64,000 nucleotides of DNA from the NCBI GenBank assembly GCA_016196755.1, contig JACPXC010000004.1, forward strand, positions 1-64,000, given 5' to 3'. This stretch comes from Elusimicrobiota bacterium (GTDB lineage Bacteria > Elusimicrobiota > Elusimicrobia > UBA1565). This document shows positions 1 to 8,459 of the stretch, one piece after another. The stretch's first letter is position 1; the number at the start of each line of letters is the position of its first letter. The notes below the pieces were generated by a model that was not told where the DNA came from, did not search any database, and saw only the letters and a list, made by a program, of their open reading frames with translations. The position numbers were made by a program, and so were the translations under genes.

Positions 1-219
1 ATCAGGACGCCGCACGATCGGAACGACGCAATCCCCACGCGAGAATCCGCTTCCCGCCGGCGCCGCGCCATAGAGGCCTTCGAGGATTTCGCGGTCGGTG
101 CCGCAGACGCCGATCGCGACCATCTCGACGAGCAGGGCGCCGTCCTCCGCGGGAGGCTCAGCCACGTCATCCAGCGAGGCCGAACCGGGCGCTTTCGGCG
201 CCACTCGCAGGGCCTTCAT
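1..219 (-). CDS. Zinc-dependent alcohol/glucose dehydrogenase-like protein, N-terminal part, runs off the window edge
   Basis: Manual translation MKALRVAPKAPGSASLDDVAEPPAEDGALLVEMVAIGVCGTDREILEGLYGAAPAGSGFSRGDCVVPIVRRPD; VCGTDREI is typical of glucose 1-dehydrogenase-like MDRs. Not in the ORF track. Confidence 0.65.
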   Translation of the reverse strand, partial: MKALRVAPKAPGSASLDDVAEPPAEDGALLVEMVAIGVCGTDREILEGLYGAAPAGSGFSRGDCVVPIVRRPD

Positions 220-456
220 CGCACCGGAAAGGCGATCGTGCTGAGCAGCGTTGCCTTCATCATGGGGCTATCTTCGCCTATCGGACGTGTAGGCCAAGCG
301 ACCGCGCGGTAGCCTTTGGTTAGAGGCTGGCGATCCGGTCGGCCGCGCTCTCGGCCTTGGGACGGCTCCAGAGCGAGGCCGGGACGATCACGCAGCTGCA
401 CGAGGCGTGGAGGACGAAGGTGAGAGCCCAGTTCAGCGCGGTGTGCCAATCCAGTT

Positions 457-473
457 CCATGCTTTAAGCATGG
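457..473. repeat. Short palindrome CCATGCTT-T-AAGCATGG
   Basis: 8-bp perfect arms around one base, at the edge of an AT-rich patch. Confidence 0.5.
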
Positions 474-644
474 CGGGGTTTTGGCGGGGCGGCTAATGAA
501 GATAAGATTAAGAAAAATTATTTGTTTTTATATAGATTATTCGAGCATTGGGTGCTAGGGTTCAAGTCCTCTTAAGGACCCCAACTTTGTGCAGGTCGGT
601 GAACGGAATTCCTGAGCGAGAGAGATTCCGAATCCGAACTCTAT

Positions 645-667
645 GCGGCCCTCGATGCGAGGGCCGC
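645..667. terminator. Hairpin GCGGCCCTCG-ATG-CGAGGGCCGC downstream of the hydrolase gene
   Basis: 10-bp perfect inverted repeat with a 3-nt loop just past the stop of the minus-strand gene; no clear T tract. Confidence 0.5.
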
Positions 668-684
668 ACTCGTTTCCGGGACAT

Positions 685-1676
685 TCAAAGCGAGGCTATG
701 GTGTCAGCGACTGCTCGAAACGCCTCGGGCGCTGCTCGCCGGTAGGTCAGATCCCGGGGAGTGGCGCGAGGATCGAGCGCATGGCCGAGCTTCGGGAAGT
801 ATCGAAACGAAATGGTCGGTTTTTTCCATATCGCCTTGTTCAGTAGTTCGATCGACTTTGTCCCGTAGACGGGAGCCTGATTATCCCACTCGCCGTGAAA
901 AAGGGCGATCGGAATCTTGAGGTCCCGCACTAGTTCCGCGGGCTTCGGGCATTGGGCCTCCTGAAGGCGATACTCTCGCACCGATGCCGCATCTACGGCG
1001 ATGTTCGAGAAGTTCCCGGCCATCAATTCGTCTCTGCTCAGCGCGCCGTCGCCGTCGAGGTCCAAGACGGCCATCTGAGCCGCCAAAGCTTTCGCTTCCG
1101 TCGAGGGTGCACCTAGCTCCGCAGCATTCAAGGTCTCGTCGCCGTTGATATCCAGTTGACGAAAAATCGGGCGACCTGAAGCGCCACGTTCGCCCCTTCG
1201 CTATGGCCGACCAGGAAGACACGCGCGCGAGGGAAGCGGCGGGCCGTCCAGCGTGTGAAGTGCCGAGCGTCCTCGATGAAGTAGCGCAGGGGATCGGCCG
1301 CGTATCGCTTGAATTTCTTCGAGGCGGCGAAGTTCCTGTCCGCGGCGATCATTCGCGCGGCAGCGTATGACCGCTTGTCGTATCGCACGACCGCGATGCC
1401 GCGTCCGTTCAGAGCCGCCGCGAGGTCGGCGAAGAAATAGTTGGTCGTGCCGGGCGCGGAGACCGAGCTAAGATCCTCATCGAGACTCTGTGGGCCCGAG
1501 CCGTGGATGAGGACGACGACGCGTTCGACCGAGTCTTCCGAAGCAGCTGCGTTGATGTCCAGACGCGCTCTTAGCGGAAAGCCGTCGAAGCTTTTAACCG
1601 AGTGCTCCGATCCGGCGCAGGAAAGCGCTGTCAGCAATAGACTCCCGATCCCGAGGAACAGCTGTAGGAGCTTCAC
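685..1676 (-). pseudogene. Alpha/beta hydrolase with an inserted EF-hand pair, split by a 1-nt frameshift
   Basis: ORF 1128..1676 carries VVLIHGSGPQ and the nucleophile elbow LVGHSEGAN; ORF 685..1131 carries LDLDGDGALSRDEL, HGEWDNQAP and KLGHALD. Adding one T in the T5 tract near 1167 restores QLDINGDETLNAAEL and one continuous frame. Confidence 0.75.
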
Positions 1677-1701
1677 GACGTCAGTTCCGTGCCGAGGGGC
1701 G

Positions 1702-2136
1702 TCAAGAAGCCCCCCGGCCAGCCTTGGGCGGCAGCGTTTTCAGGCGAATGAACTTGGCAAGGGGCTCGAACTCGGGGTCCTTATGCACTAGAGTCGCCCC
1801 CAAGCGCTCCGCGGTCGCCGCGATCCAAGCATCAGCCACTGACAGCTTGTGTCCAGCTTTGATCCGGGCGGCAGCGAGGCCCAATGGTTCGTCGCTTTCA
1901 ACGACCTGTAGCGGAAGTTGCTTGAGCTGAAGGACGCCCTCGCGCGCGGCCGCCTCACCCTGTTCCTGCTCCAGGATGTACGCCAACTCCATGATCGACA
2001 TGAAGCTGACGAAGACCGTCTCCTTCTTGCCGTGCTGCCGGAGAATGGTTTCGACTTCGGATGCCCCCGGCTCGTTCTCCTTCAGGCAGAGCAGGGCCGA
2101 CGTATCGAGGACGAAGGTTTCAGCGGCGGGCGGCAT
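1702..2136 (-). CDS. PIN-domain (VapC-like) toxin
   Basis: FVLDTSALLCLKENEPG N-terminus, SIMELAY, LSVADAWIAATAERLGATLVHKDPEFE; overlaps an AbrB-type antitoxin. Confidence 0.9.
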   Translation of the reverse strand: MPPAAETFVLDTSALLCLKENEPGASEVETILRQHGKKETVFVSFMSIMELAYILEQEQGEAAAREGVLQLKQLPLQVVESDEPLGLAAARIKAGHKLSVADAWIAATAERLGATLVHKDPEFEPLAKFIRLKTLPPKAGRGAS

Positions 2137-2344
2137 CTTCCCGTCGGTTGGCCAGCAGGGTTCGGGTCACGCCCTTGGGTGCCGATCCGCGAAACGCGGC
2201 GATGGGGTCCTTGGCGACTGGAAGGACGTAGATCACTTTCCCATCCTCCGCCCATTCCAACTGCTGATGGGCCTTGAGCTTGAAGCGTTTGCGGATGCGG
2301 GCAGGGATCGCCGTCTGGCCTCGGTCGCTGAGTGTGGTGAGCAT
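2120..2344 (-). CDS. AbrB/SpoVT-type antitoxin (VapB-like)
   Basis: MLTTLSDRGQTAIPARIRKRFKLKAHQQLEW SpoVT/AbrB motif; 17-nt overlap with the PIN toxin gene. Confidence 0.88.
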   Translation of the reverse strand: MLTTLSDRGQTAIPARIRKRFKLKAHQQLEWAEDGKVIYVLPVAKDPIAAFRGSAPKGVTRTLLANRREDAARR

Positions 2345-2350
2345 TGACTC

Positions 2351-2379
2351 AGTGTAACAGCCGCCTTGATGCCTGTCAA
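2351..2379 (-). promoter_or_regulatory. Sigma70-type promoter for the antitoxin gene
   Basis: Minus strand TTGACA (2379-2374), 17-nt spacer, TACACT (2356-2351), 6 nt before the ATG. Confidence 0.75.
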
Positions 2380-2394
2380 GCTGTTTTTGATAAA

Positions 2395-2424
2395 ATACAT
2401 GTAAACATCTAATTTAACATGTAT
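2395..2424. promoter_or_regulatory. Inverted repeat ATACATGT-N14-ACATGTAT upstream of the TA promoter (possible operator)
   Basis: Perfect 8-bp arms, AT-rich, 15 nt upstream of the -35. Confidence 0.5.
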
Positions 2425-2461
2425 AGCAAGGGGTGTGACAGGGCACTTTGTTGCCTGCGCC

Positions 2462-2797
2462 TCAGGCGCCGGACCCGTCGGCTTTCCCCTTAGCCCGCGC
2501 CAAAAAGAGCAGCATCTTGAAGCGCTCGACGGCCAAGACGGCATGCGGGATCCCGCTGGGCATGACCAGCATCTGACCGGCCTTGAGGCGGTGCGGCTTT
2601 CCGGCCAGCGTGACCTCCGCCTCGCCGTCGAGGACGTGGATCAGCGCCTCGAAGGGCGCGCTGTGCTCGCTGAGGCCTTCGCCTTTGTCGAACGAAAACA
2701 CCGTGGCCGACCCGGTGGGTGCGTTGAGCAGAGAGCGGCTCACGACCGAGCCCTCCGAATACGGCGCGAGCTTGGCGACGTCCAGGACTTCATCCAT
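2462..2797 (-). CDS. Cupin-domain protein
   Basis: HSAPFEALIHVLDGEAEVTLAGKPHRLKAGQMLVMPSGIPHAV cupin pattern. Confidence 0.85.
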   Translation of the reverse strand: MDEVLDVAKLAPYSEGSVVSRSLLNAPTGSATVFSFDKGEGLSEHSAPFEALIHVLDGEAEVTLAGKPHRLKAGQMLVMPSGIPHAVLAVERFKMLLFLARAKGKADGSGA

Positions 2798-3419
2798 AGA
2801 TACCTCCGTCCGGCGGCATGTCGCGCTTGGCCGCCATGTAGTCGCGCTGCGTATCGAGGTCGAGAAACGAGCGGCCGTCCCGGTCGAACGCTTGGACCTC
2901 GGCCTCCGAGAAGACGCGCGTGCGCACGCGCGGGAACAGGTCCCGGACGCTCAGGCGCTGCTCGGAGACGAGCCGCTTGATGCTCGGGAGGCACGACTTC
3001 GAATAGACCGCGCATAGCGGCTGGAGTTCCCCCTCCCACATCGCAACGACGGCGTCGTAGTCCGAGGACGCCTCGCAGAGCGTCCGGATGAGCTCGGGGC
3101 TCAAAAACGGCATGTCGCAGGCGCAGACGAAGACGCGCTCGGTCGGCGCCGCCTCCAACGCGGAATAGATCCCGCCGAGAGCATGGTGCTCGGCGAAGGC
3201 ATCGGGCACGATGAGGCGGTCCGGGCGGGCGAGATGAGCCAGCGCCGCGGGAGCCTTGACGACGATCAGCCTGAGCCGAAAGAGTCCGGCCAGCGAGTCG
3301 GAGACGGACTCGACCAAGGTCGAGCCGTTCCATGGCGCCACGGCCTTGTCCGAGCCGAAGCGCCGGCTGCGCCCGCCCGCGAGCACGGCGCCGCAGACGC
3401 CCTCGATCACTTGTGCCAC
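2790..3419 (-). CDS. mobA: Molybdenum cofactor guanylyltransferase
   Basis: GAVLAGGRSRRFGSDKA, CACDMPFLSPELI, LQPLCAVYS; GTG start. Confidence 0.88.
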   Translation of the reverse strand: MAQVIEGVCGAVLAGGRSRRFGSDKAVAPWNGSTLVESVSDSLAGLFRLRLIVVKAPAALAHLARPDRLIVPDAFAEHHALGGIYSALEAAPTERVFVCACDMPFLSPELIRTLCEASSDYDAVVAMWEGELQPLCAVYSKSCLPSIKRLVSEQRLSVRDLFPRVRTRVFSEAEVQAFDRDGRSFLDLDTQRDYMAAKRDMPPDGGIYG

Positions 3420-3468
3420 CGGAAGGCGAGTTGGTCGCCCGCGCCGCTGCAGTGCAGGGAGATGCCCT

Positions 3469-3922
3469 TCAGCATGCCCACTTCTCCCAGGACCGAAGCG
3501 GGAAAGCGCCCCGGATATTGAGGCGAGGCACCGCTAGGATCGAAGTCTTACCGATCTCAAGACCTGGTCCGCCGTGGTGCCGAAGAGAGCGTCGCTGAGG
3601 ATTCCCTTCTTGTGCACGACCAGCACGGTGAGGTCGAAGCGCTCCGCCGTTTGCGAGATGACCGCCGGCGCTTTCCCCTTTTGTACCAGGAGGTCCGGCG
3701 AGCATTGGCGCCTTACGCGTCCCGGCAGGCGCTCGACCATGCCGGCGAACCGGATACTGGGATCCCGAGACGAGCCGGTCTTCTCCGCGACGTGCAGCGC
3801 CGAAAGGCGTCCTCCGCCGCCTTAAAGCGCCGAGCCAAGCCTACCGCCTGTCCGTAGGCATCCCACGATAGCTCCGACAAGTCGACGGGGATCAGGATTT
3901 TTTGGGGCGGGAAGCGGATCAT
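3469..3922 (-). pseudogene. Universal stress protein (UspA family), frameshifted
   Basis: Collinear fragments in different frames: MIRFPPQKILIPVDLSELSWDAYGQAVGLARRFKA / LHVAEKTG...QTAERFDLTVLVVHKKGILSDALFGTTADQVLRSV / KTSILAVPRL. Confidence 0.7.
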
Positions 3923-3989
3923 AGAGCCTATACAACGTTCTGCAACGAATCCGCCACCGCGGCTTGGGTGAAGTGATACAACATCTTTT

Positions 3990-4898
3990 GTGAATCTGCT
4001 GTTCTTGCTCCCCCTCCTATTCATCTTCACCCCCTGGGCCTCCCCTCCGCTGGCCCTGCTCGCGGGGATAGCCATGGCGCTTGTCTTCGGCAGCCCCTAT
4101 CCCGCCCAGGTGAAGTCCGTCACCAAGACGCTCCTCCAGGCCAGCGTGGTCGGCCTGGGCTTCGGCCTCAACCTCCATCAGGTGCTCAAAGCCGGCCTCG
4201 ACGGCTTGGCGTATACGGCGGTCGGAATCCTATTCACGATGGCCGTCGGCACCTGGCTGGGTCGGCTCCTGCGCGTGCCGGAGACGACCTCCTACCTGAT
4301 CTCGACGGGCACCGCCATCTGCGGGGGCAGCGCCATCGCCGCCGTGGGTCCGATCCTCGAAGCCGACCATGAGGAGATGTCGGTGGCGCTAGGCACCGTG
4401 TTCCTGCTCAACGCGGCGGCGCTCTTCGCCTTTCCGGCGATCGGCGCGGCCCTCGGCCTGACGCAGGAGCAGTTCGGGCTCTGGGCGGCGATGGCCATCC
4501 ACGACACCAGCTCGGTCGTGGGTGCTACCGTGAAGTATGGGGTCGGAGCCCTGGCGGTAGGCACCACCGTCAAGCTCGTGCGCGCGCTTTGGATCGTGCC
4601 GCTCTGTCTCGTCACCGCGGCCCGCCGCGCTTCCAGCGCAAAGGTGCAGTGGCCTTGGTTCATCCTCTTCTTCGTCCTGGCGGCCGCGGCCAACACCCTG
4701 CTGCCCCAGGGACGCTCGATCTATTCTCCGCTCAACGCGGCGGCAAAGGCCGGACTCATCGCCACGCTGTTTTTGGTCGGCAGCGGCATCTCGAAGGAAG
4801 CGCTCAGGAAGGTCGGCCCGCGGCCGTTGCTCCAGGGCGTCCTGCTTTGGCTGCTGGTCGCCGGCGTGTCCTTGGCGTTCGTAGCCGCACGTCCGTAG
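3990..4898 (+). CDS. YeiH-family putative sulfate exporter/transporter
   Basis: LLQASVVGLGFGLNL, TGTAICGGSAIAAVGPIL, AIHDTSSVVGA motifs of YeiH/UPF0324. Confidence 0.88.
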   Translation: MNLLFLLPLLFIFTPWASPPLALLAGIAMALVFGSPYPAQVKSVTKTLLQASVVGLGFGLNLHQVLKAGLDGLAYTAVGILFTMAVGTWLGRLLRVPETTSYLISTGTAICGGSAIAAVGPILEADHEEMSVALGTVFLLNAAALFAFPAIGAALGLTQEQFGLWAAMAIHDTSSVVGATVKYGVGALAVGTTVKLVRALWIVPLCLVTAARRASSAKVQWPWFILFFVLAAAANTLLPQGRSIYSPLNAAAKAGLIATLFLVGSGISKEALRKVGPRPLLQGVLLWLLVAGVSLAFVAARP

Positions 4899-4992
4899 AC
4901 CCAAGACCTAATCCGGCCTAGGCCCAAAACTCCCCGCCCCAGGTCCCATCGCCCCAAGCACCTATCCGACATTCCGAGCACAATCTCCTCAG

Positions 4993-7083
4993 ATGATGCG
5001 ACTGAGGGCCCTCCTGAGCGTCGTTTTCGTTTTCTCGAACGCCGCCCCCTCCTTCGCCTTCGGCGTCACCACCGGCCGCGTCGCGGGTCCGACCGCCCCG
5101 GCCACCCCCGGTTCCGCCGCCGTCGCGGCGCGCGCGTTCATCTCGGAGGTGAACTTCGCGGCCTCCCGCCTCGGCGTGATGACGCTGGCCCCGGTGACGT
5201 TGAGTGTGAGCGCCGTCTCCCCCGCTCCAGCCGCCGCGCCGCGCGCGCTGAGCTCCGACGGCGCCCTGCTCTTCATCAACGCCGTCGCCGCCTCGAGCGG
5301 CAAGCGCGAGGAGCACGAGGCGCGCCAGATCGTCCTCGAGTATATGGCCCGGCCTTCGATCCGCGACGAGGTCGAGGGCGGCCTCGAGCGCAAGGGCGGC
5401 GCTCGGGCTCGCCAGGCCGCCGAGGGCCTGCGCACCCTGCGCCGGGGTCTCGAGGCGATGGACCCAAGAGAACGCGGCCTGCTCCTAGACGGCCTGGCCG
5501 AGCTGCGCGCGAAGCTCTACTCGGACACGTCGAAGACCGCCTCGATCGCGGCGACGCGCGAGCACATGGCGCGCCTCTTCGATGGGAACGCCACGGCCGG
5601 AGCCGCGCCGTTTCTCCAGCCCGCCGGGCCCCTGCCGGAGAACCGCAAGGGCCGCGTCCTCCCGGCACCCGAGGGCGCCTTGGCGGGCGGCGCGCGCACG
5701 GTGTTCATGCCGCGGGAGGCCATCCCGGCCCAGCTCGACCGCCGGCTAGACGACGCCGGCACCGCCGATGTCCTCAAGACGATGGCGCTCGTCAACTACC
5801 GCCACGTCGACAAGCCGTCGTTCCCGCGCCTCCTGTCGGGACTGGCTCGGCACGCGGAGGTGCGCGGCACCGTCTCGGAGGGTCCGACGAAGCGTCAGCG
5901 CCGGCGCGCCCAGGACGCCCTGGCCGAGGAGATCGGCTACTCGCTCAACGGCACCGAGGAAGAGGTCTGGGAGGCGACGCACCGGATCATCCACCGCTAC
6001 GTCCGCACCGGCCTGACGCCCATCATGAGCCCGGCCGATCTCTCGGGGGTGCTCAAGTCCGTCCTATCGCGCGTGCAGGACCGCTTCTCGGAGTTCTTCG
6101 ACGCCGCCGACTCCGACCTCCTCGACCAGGACGCCGAAAATGTCTACGCCGGCATCGGCGCCGCCCTCGAGCAGCCCGCCGACGAACGGGCCGTGGTCAA
6201 GCAGGTGACCAAGGGTGGGCCGGCGGACAAGGACGGGCTCAAGGTGGGCGACCGCATCATGAGCGTCGATGCTCAGCCTTGGAGCTCGGCCGACGACATC
6301 CTTAAGATCCGCGGAGAGGTCGGCACGAAGGTGGTGCTCGGCATCGAGCGCGAGGGACTCAGCTTCGAGCTGACGGTCACTCGCGGACTCGTGCCGGAGC
6401 CCTCGACGGTCTTCGGGGCGATGCTGTCCCATAAGCCCGGGGTGGGCTATCTCCACATCGCCGAGTTCAACCTGACGACCTACACCGACGCTCTTGCCGC
6501 GCTCATGGCCCTCAAGGCCGCCGGGATGAGCTCGCTGATCATCGACGTGCGCTTTAATCCTGGCGGCATCGTCGAGATCGTGAACTCGATCGTGGCCCTC
6601 TTCCTCAAACCGGGCCAAGTGACGGCCTATGTCCAGCAGATGGGCGAGACCAAACCCAGCATGACGATGAAGCGCAAGGCCGGACGCTTCGCGGGCCTGC
6701 CGGTGGTCGTCCTCGCCGACGGGGCCAGCGCGTCGGGTGCCGAGTGGCTGACCGCCTCGCTTCAGGAGAACGGAGCGGCGACCTTCATGGGCCAACATAC
6801 CTGGGGCAAGGGCATCGGGCAGAGCTTTACGCCGATGGAGTACGTCGGCACCAAGGGGATGGTCCAGTTCACCACGATGCGCTGGCTGACACCGCTCAAG
6901 AACTGGATCCAAGACGTCATCCCGGGCTACGGCGGGGTCCTGCCCGCTGTGGAGCTCCCCGCCGACGAATTCCAGCGCCAGGCCGCCGCCGAGATCATCG
7001 GCCAGGGGCGGATCGACCCGGCGCAGTGGCGGCCGCAGGACGACCCATGGGTCTCCGCCGCCGTCGAGAAGCTCGGCAACTAG
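4993..7083 (+). CDS. Exported S41 (C-terminal processing) peptidase with PDZ domain
   Basis: Signal peptide; PDZ GGPADKDGLKVGDRIMSVD; IIDVRFNPGG; DGASASGAE catalytic Ser; TWGKG catalytic Lys. Confidence 0.93.
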   Translation: MMRLRALLSVVFVFSNAAPSFAFGVTTGRVAGPTAPATPGSAAVAARAFISEVNFAASRLGVMTLAPVTLSVSAVSPAPAAAPRALSSDGALLFINAVAASSGKREEHEARQIVLEYMARPSIRDEVEGGLERKGGARARQAAEGLRTLRRGLEAMDPRERGLLLDGLAELRAKLYSDTSKTASIAATREHMARLFDGNATAGAAPFLQPAGPLPENRKGRVLPAPEGALAGGARTVFMPREAIPAQLDRRLDDAGTADVLKTMALVNYRHVDKPSFPRLLSGLARHAEVRGTVSEGPTKRQRRRAQDALAEEIGYSLNGTEEEVWEATHRIIHRYVRTGLTPIMSPADLSGVLKSVLSRVQDRFSEFFDAADSDLLDQDAENVYAGIGAALEQPADERAVVKQVTKGGPADKDGLKVGDRIMSVDAQPWSSADDILKIRGEVGTKVVLGIEREGLSFELTVTRGLVPEPSTVFGAMLSHKPGVGYLHIAEFNLTTYTDALAALMALKAAGMSSLIIDVRFNPGGIVEIVNSIVALFLKPGQVTAYVQQMGETKPSMTMKRKAGRFAGLPVVVLADGASASGAEWLTASLQENGAATFMGQHTWGKGIGQSFTPMEYVGTKGMVQFTTMRWLTPLKNWIQDVIPGYGGVLPAVELPADEFQRQAAAEIIGQGRIDPAQWRPQDDPWVSAAVEKLGN

Positions 7084-8459
7084 CGCTTTTCGGCCAGCTC
7101 GAGCACGAGCTGGTGCAGGAACTCGAGCCCCTGGCGCAGGCTCCCCACTGGGATGCGCTCGTCGGCTCCGTGCATCCGCATCCGGTCCTCATCGGTCAGC
7201 GGCATCGGCAGGATGCCGTAGGCCGGGATCCCCGACGAGCGCAGGAACTCCGAGTCGGTGGCTCCGCGGCTCATGTTGGGAACGATGACGACGCCCGGCC
7301 AGACCTTGCGCGCGGTCCTCGCGATGGCGTCCGGTCCCGGTCCCTCGGCGGGTGAGGCCGGCGAGGGCGTGAAGCCGCCCTTGGGCGCCACCTCGACGGA
7401 CGGGTCGGCGACGGCCGCGACGAGGATCTTCCGGACGTCCGTGCTCGGCTCGCCGGGCAGGATGCGGCAGTTGACCGTGGCCTTCGCCTCGGCGGGCAGG
7501 GCGTTGGCGCGCGTCCCCCCCGAGACCAAGGTGGCCACGCAGGTCGTGTGGAGGAGGGCCGCCAGGGTCGGGTGCTTCGCGTCGATCTCGGCCATGGCGT
7601 CGGCGGGAAGCTCGCCCTTGGCCGCGAGCAGGCGGCCGATGAGCGCCTTCATCGGCGGCGCCTCGTCATCCTGGATGGCCGTCAGGTACGCGCGCGTCAC
7701 GGGCAAGAGGTACGCGGGGAAGCGCGCCCGGCCCACCCGGTCGAGAGCCGCGGAGAGCTTATAGATCGCGTTGTCGCTCACCGGCGCCGAGGAATGGCCC
7801 GAGGCGCCCTTGGCCGTGAGCGCGAAGTCCTGGTAGACCTTCTCGGCCATCGAGACGCCCAGCCGCGTCACCTTCCCATCCGGGCCCAGGACCGCCCCGC
7901 CGCTCTCGTTTATGGCCAGGCCGACCTTCAGTAGCTCGGGCTTCTTCTTAAAAAGGTCCCGGAGCCCTAGCCCGTCGGACTCCTCGTCTCCGGTCCAGGC
8001 CAGGATCACGTCGCGCTTGAGCGGGACCTTGGCGCGCTTGAGGATGAGCAGGGTCTGCAGCTCCAAGGACGCCATGCCCAGGTCGTCGAGGACGCCGCGC
8101 CCGACCAGGTAGCCGTCCTTCTCGGTCACGCGGTGCGGGTCCGAGGTCCAGGGCTGGTTCGCGTTGCCCACGAGGTCGGTGTGGGCCAAGAGCAACAGCG
8201 GCGGCTCGGCGCCCGAGCCGGGCAGGCGGGCCAGCAGGTTCTCGCGGCCCGGGCCGAACTCGAGCAGTTCGAACTCGATCCCGGCGGCTTCAAGACGCTT
8301 GGCCCCCAGGCGCGCCACGCGCGCCTCGTTGCCCGGCGGGTTGGTCGTGTCGGCGGCCACGAGCTCCTCGAGCAGGCCGCGAGCCTCCTTCGCCGCGGCG
8401 TCGTAATCGACAGCGCCGGCGTAGGACACCAGCAGCAAGGCCAATAGGCCGCTACTCAT
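7080..8459 (-). CDS. Exported M20-family metallopeptidase
   Basis: LLLLAHTDLVG, GRGVLDDLGM, WTGDEESDGLG; start assigned at MSSGLLALLLVSYAGAV. Confidence 0.88.
   Translation of the reverse strand: MSSGLLALLLVSYAGAVDYDAAAKEARGLLEELVAADTTNPPGNEARVARLGAKRLEAAGIEFELLEFGPGRENLLARLPGSGAEPPLLLLAHTDLVGNANQPWTSDPHRVTEKDGYLVGRGVLDDLGMASLELQTLLILKRAKVPLKRDVILAWTGDEESDGLGLRDLFKKKPELLKVGLAINESGGAVLGPDGKVTRLGVSMAEKVYQDFALTAKGASGHSSAPVSDNAIYKLSAALDRVGRARFPAYLLPVTRAYLTAIQDDEAPPMKALIGRLLAAKGELPADAMAEIDAKHPTLAALLHTTCVATLVSGGTRANALPAEAKATVNCRILPGEPSTDVRKILVAAVADPSVEVAPKGGFTPSPASPAEGPGPDAIARTARKVWPGVVIVPNMSRGATDSEFLRSSGIPAYGILPMPLTDEDRMRMHGADERIPVGSLRQGLEFLHQLVLELAEKR

Noticed and set aside
216-460. Small ORFs next to the AT-rich patch (216..449 and a 46-aa frame 320..460, minus)
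   Set aside because: No recognisable domain or ribosome-binding site; may be remnants, but cannot be supported as genes.
6064-6912. 282-aa ORF antisense to the S41 peptidase
   Set aside because: His/Arg/Gly-rich antisense frame over a well-supported gene.
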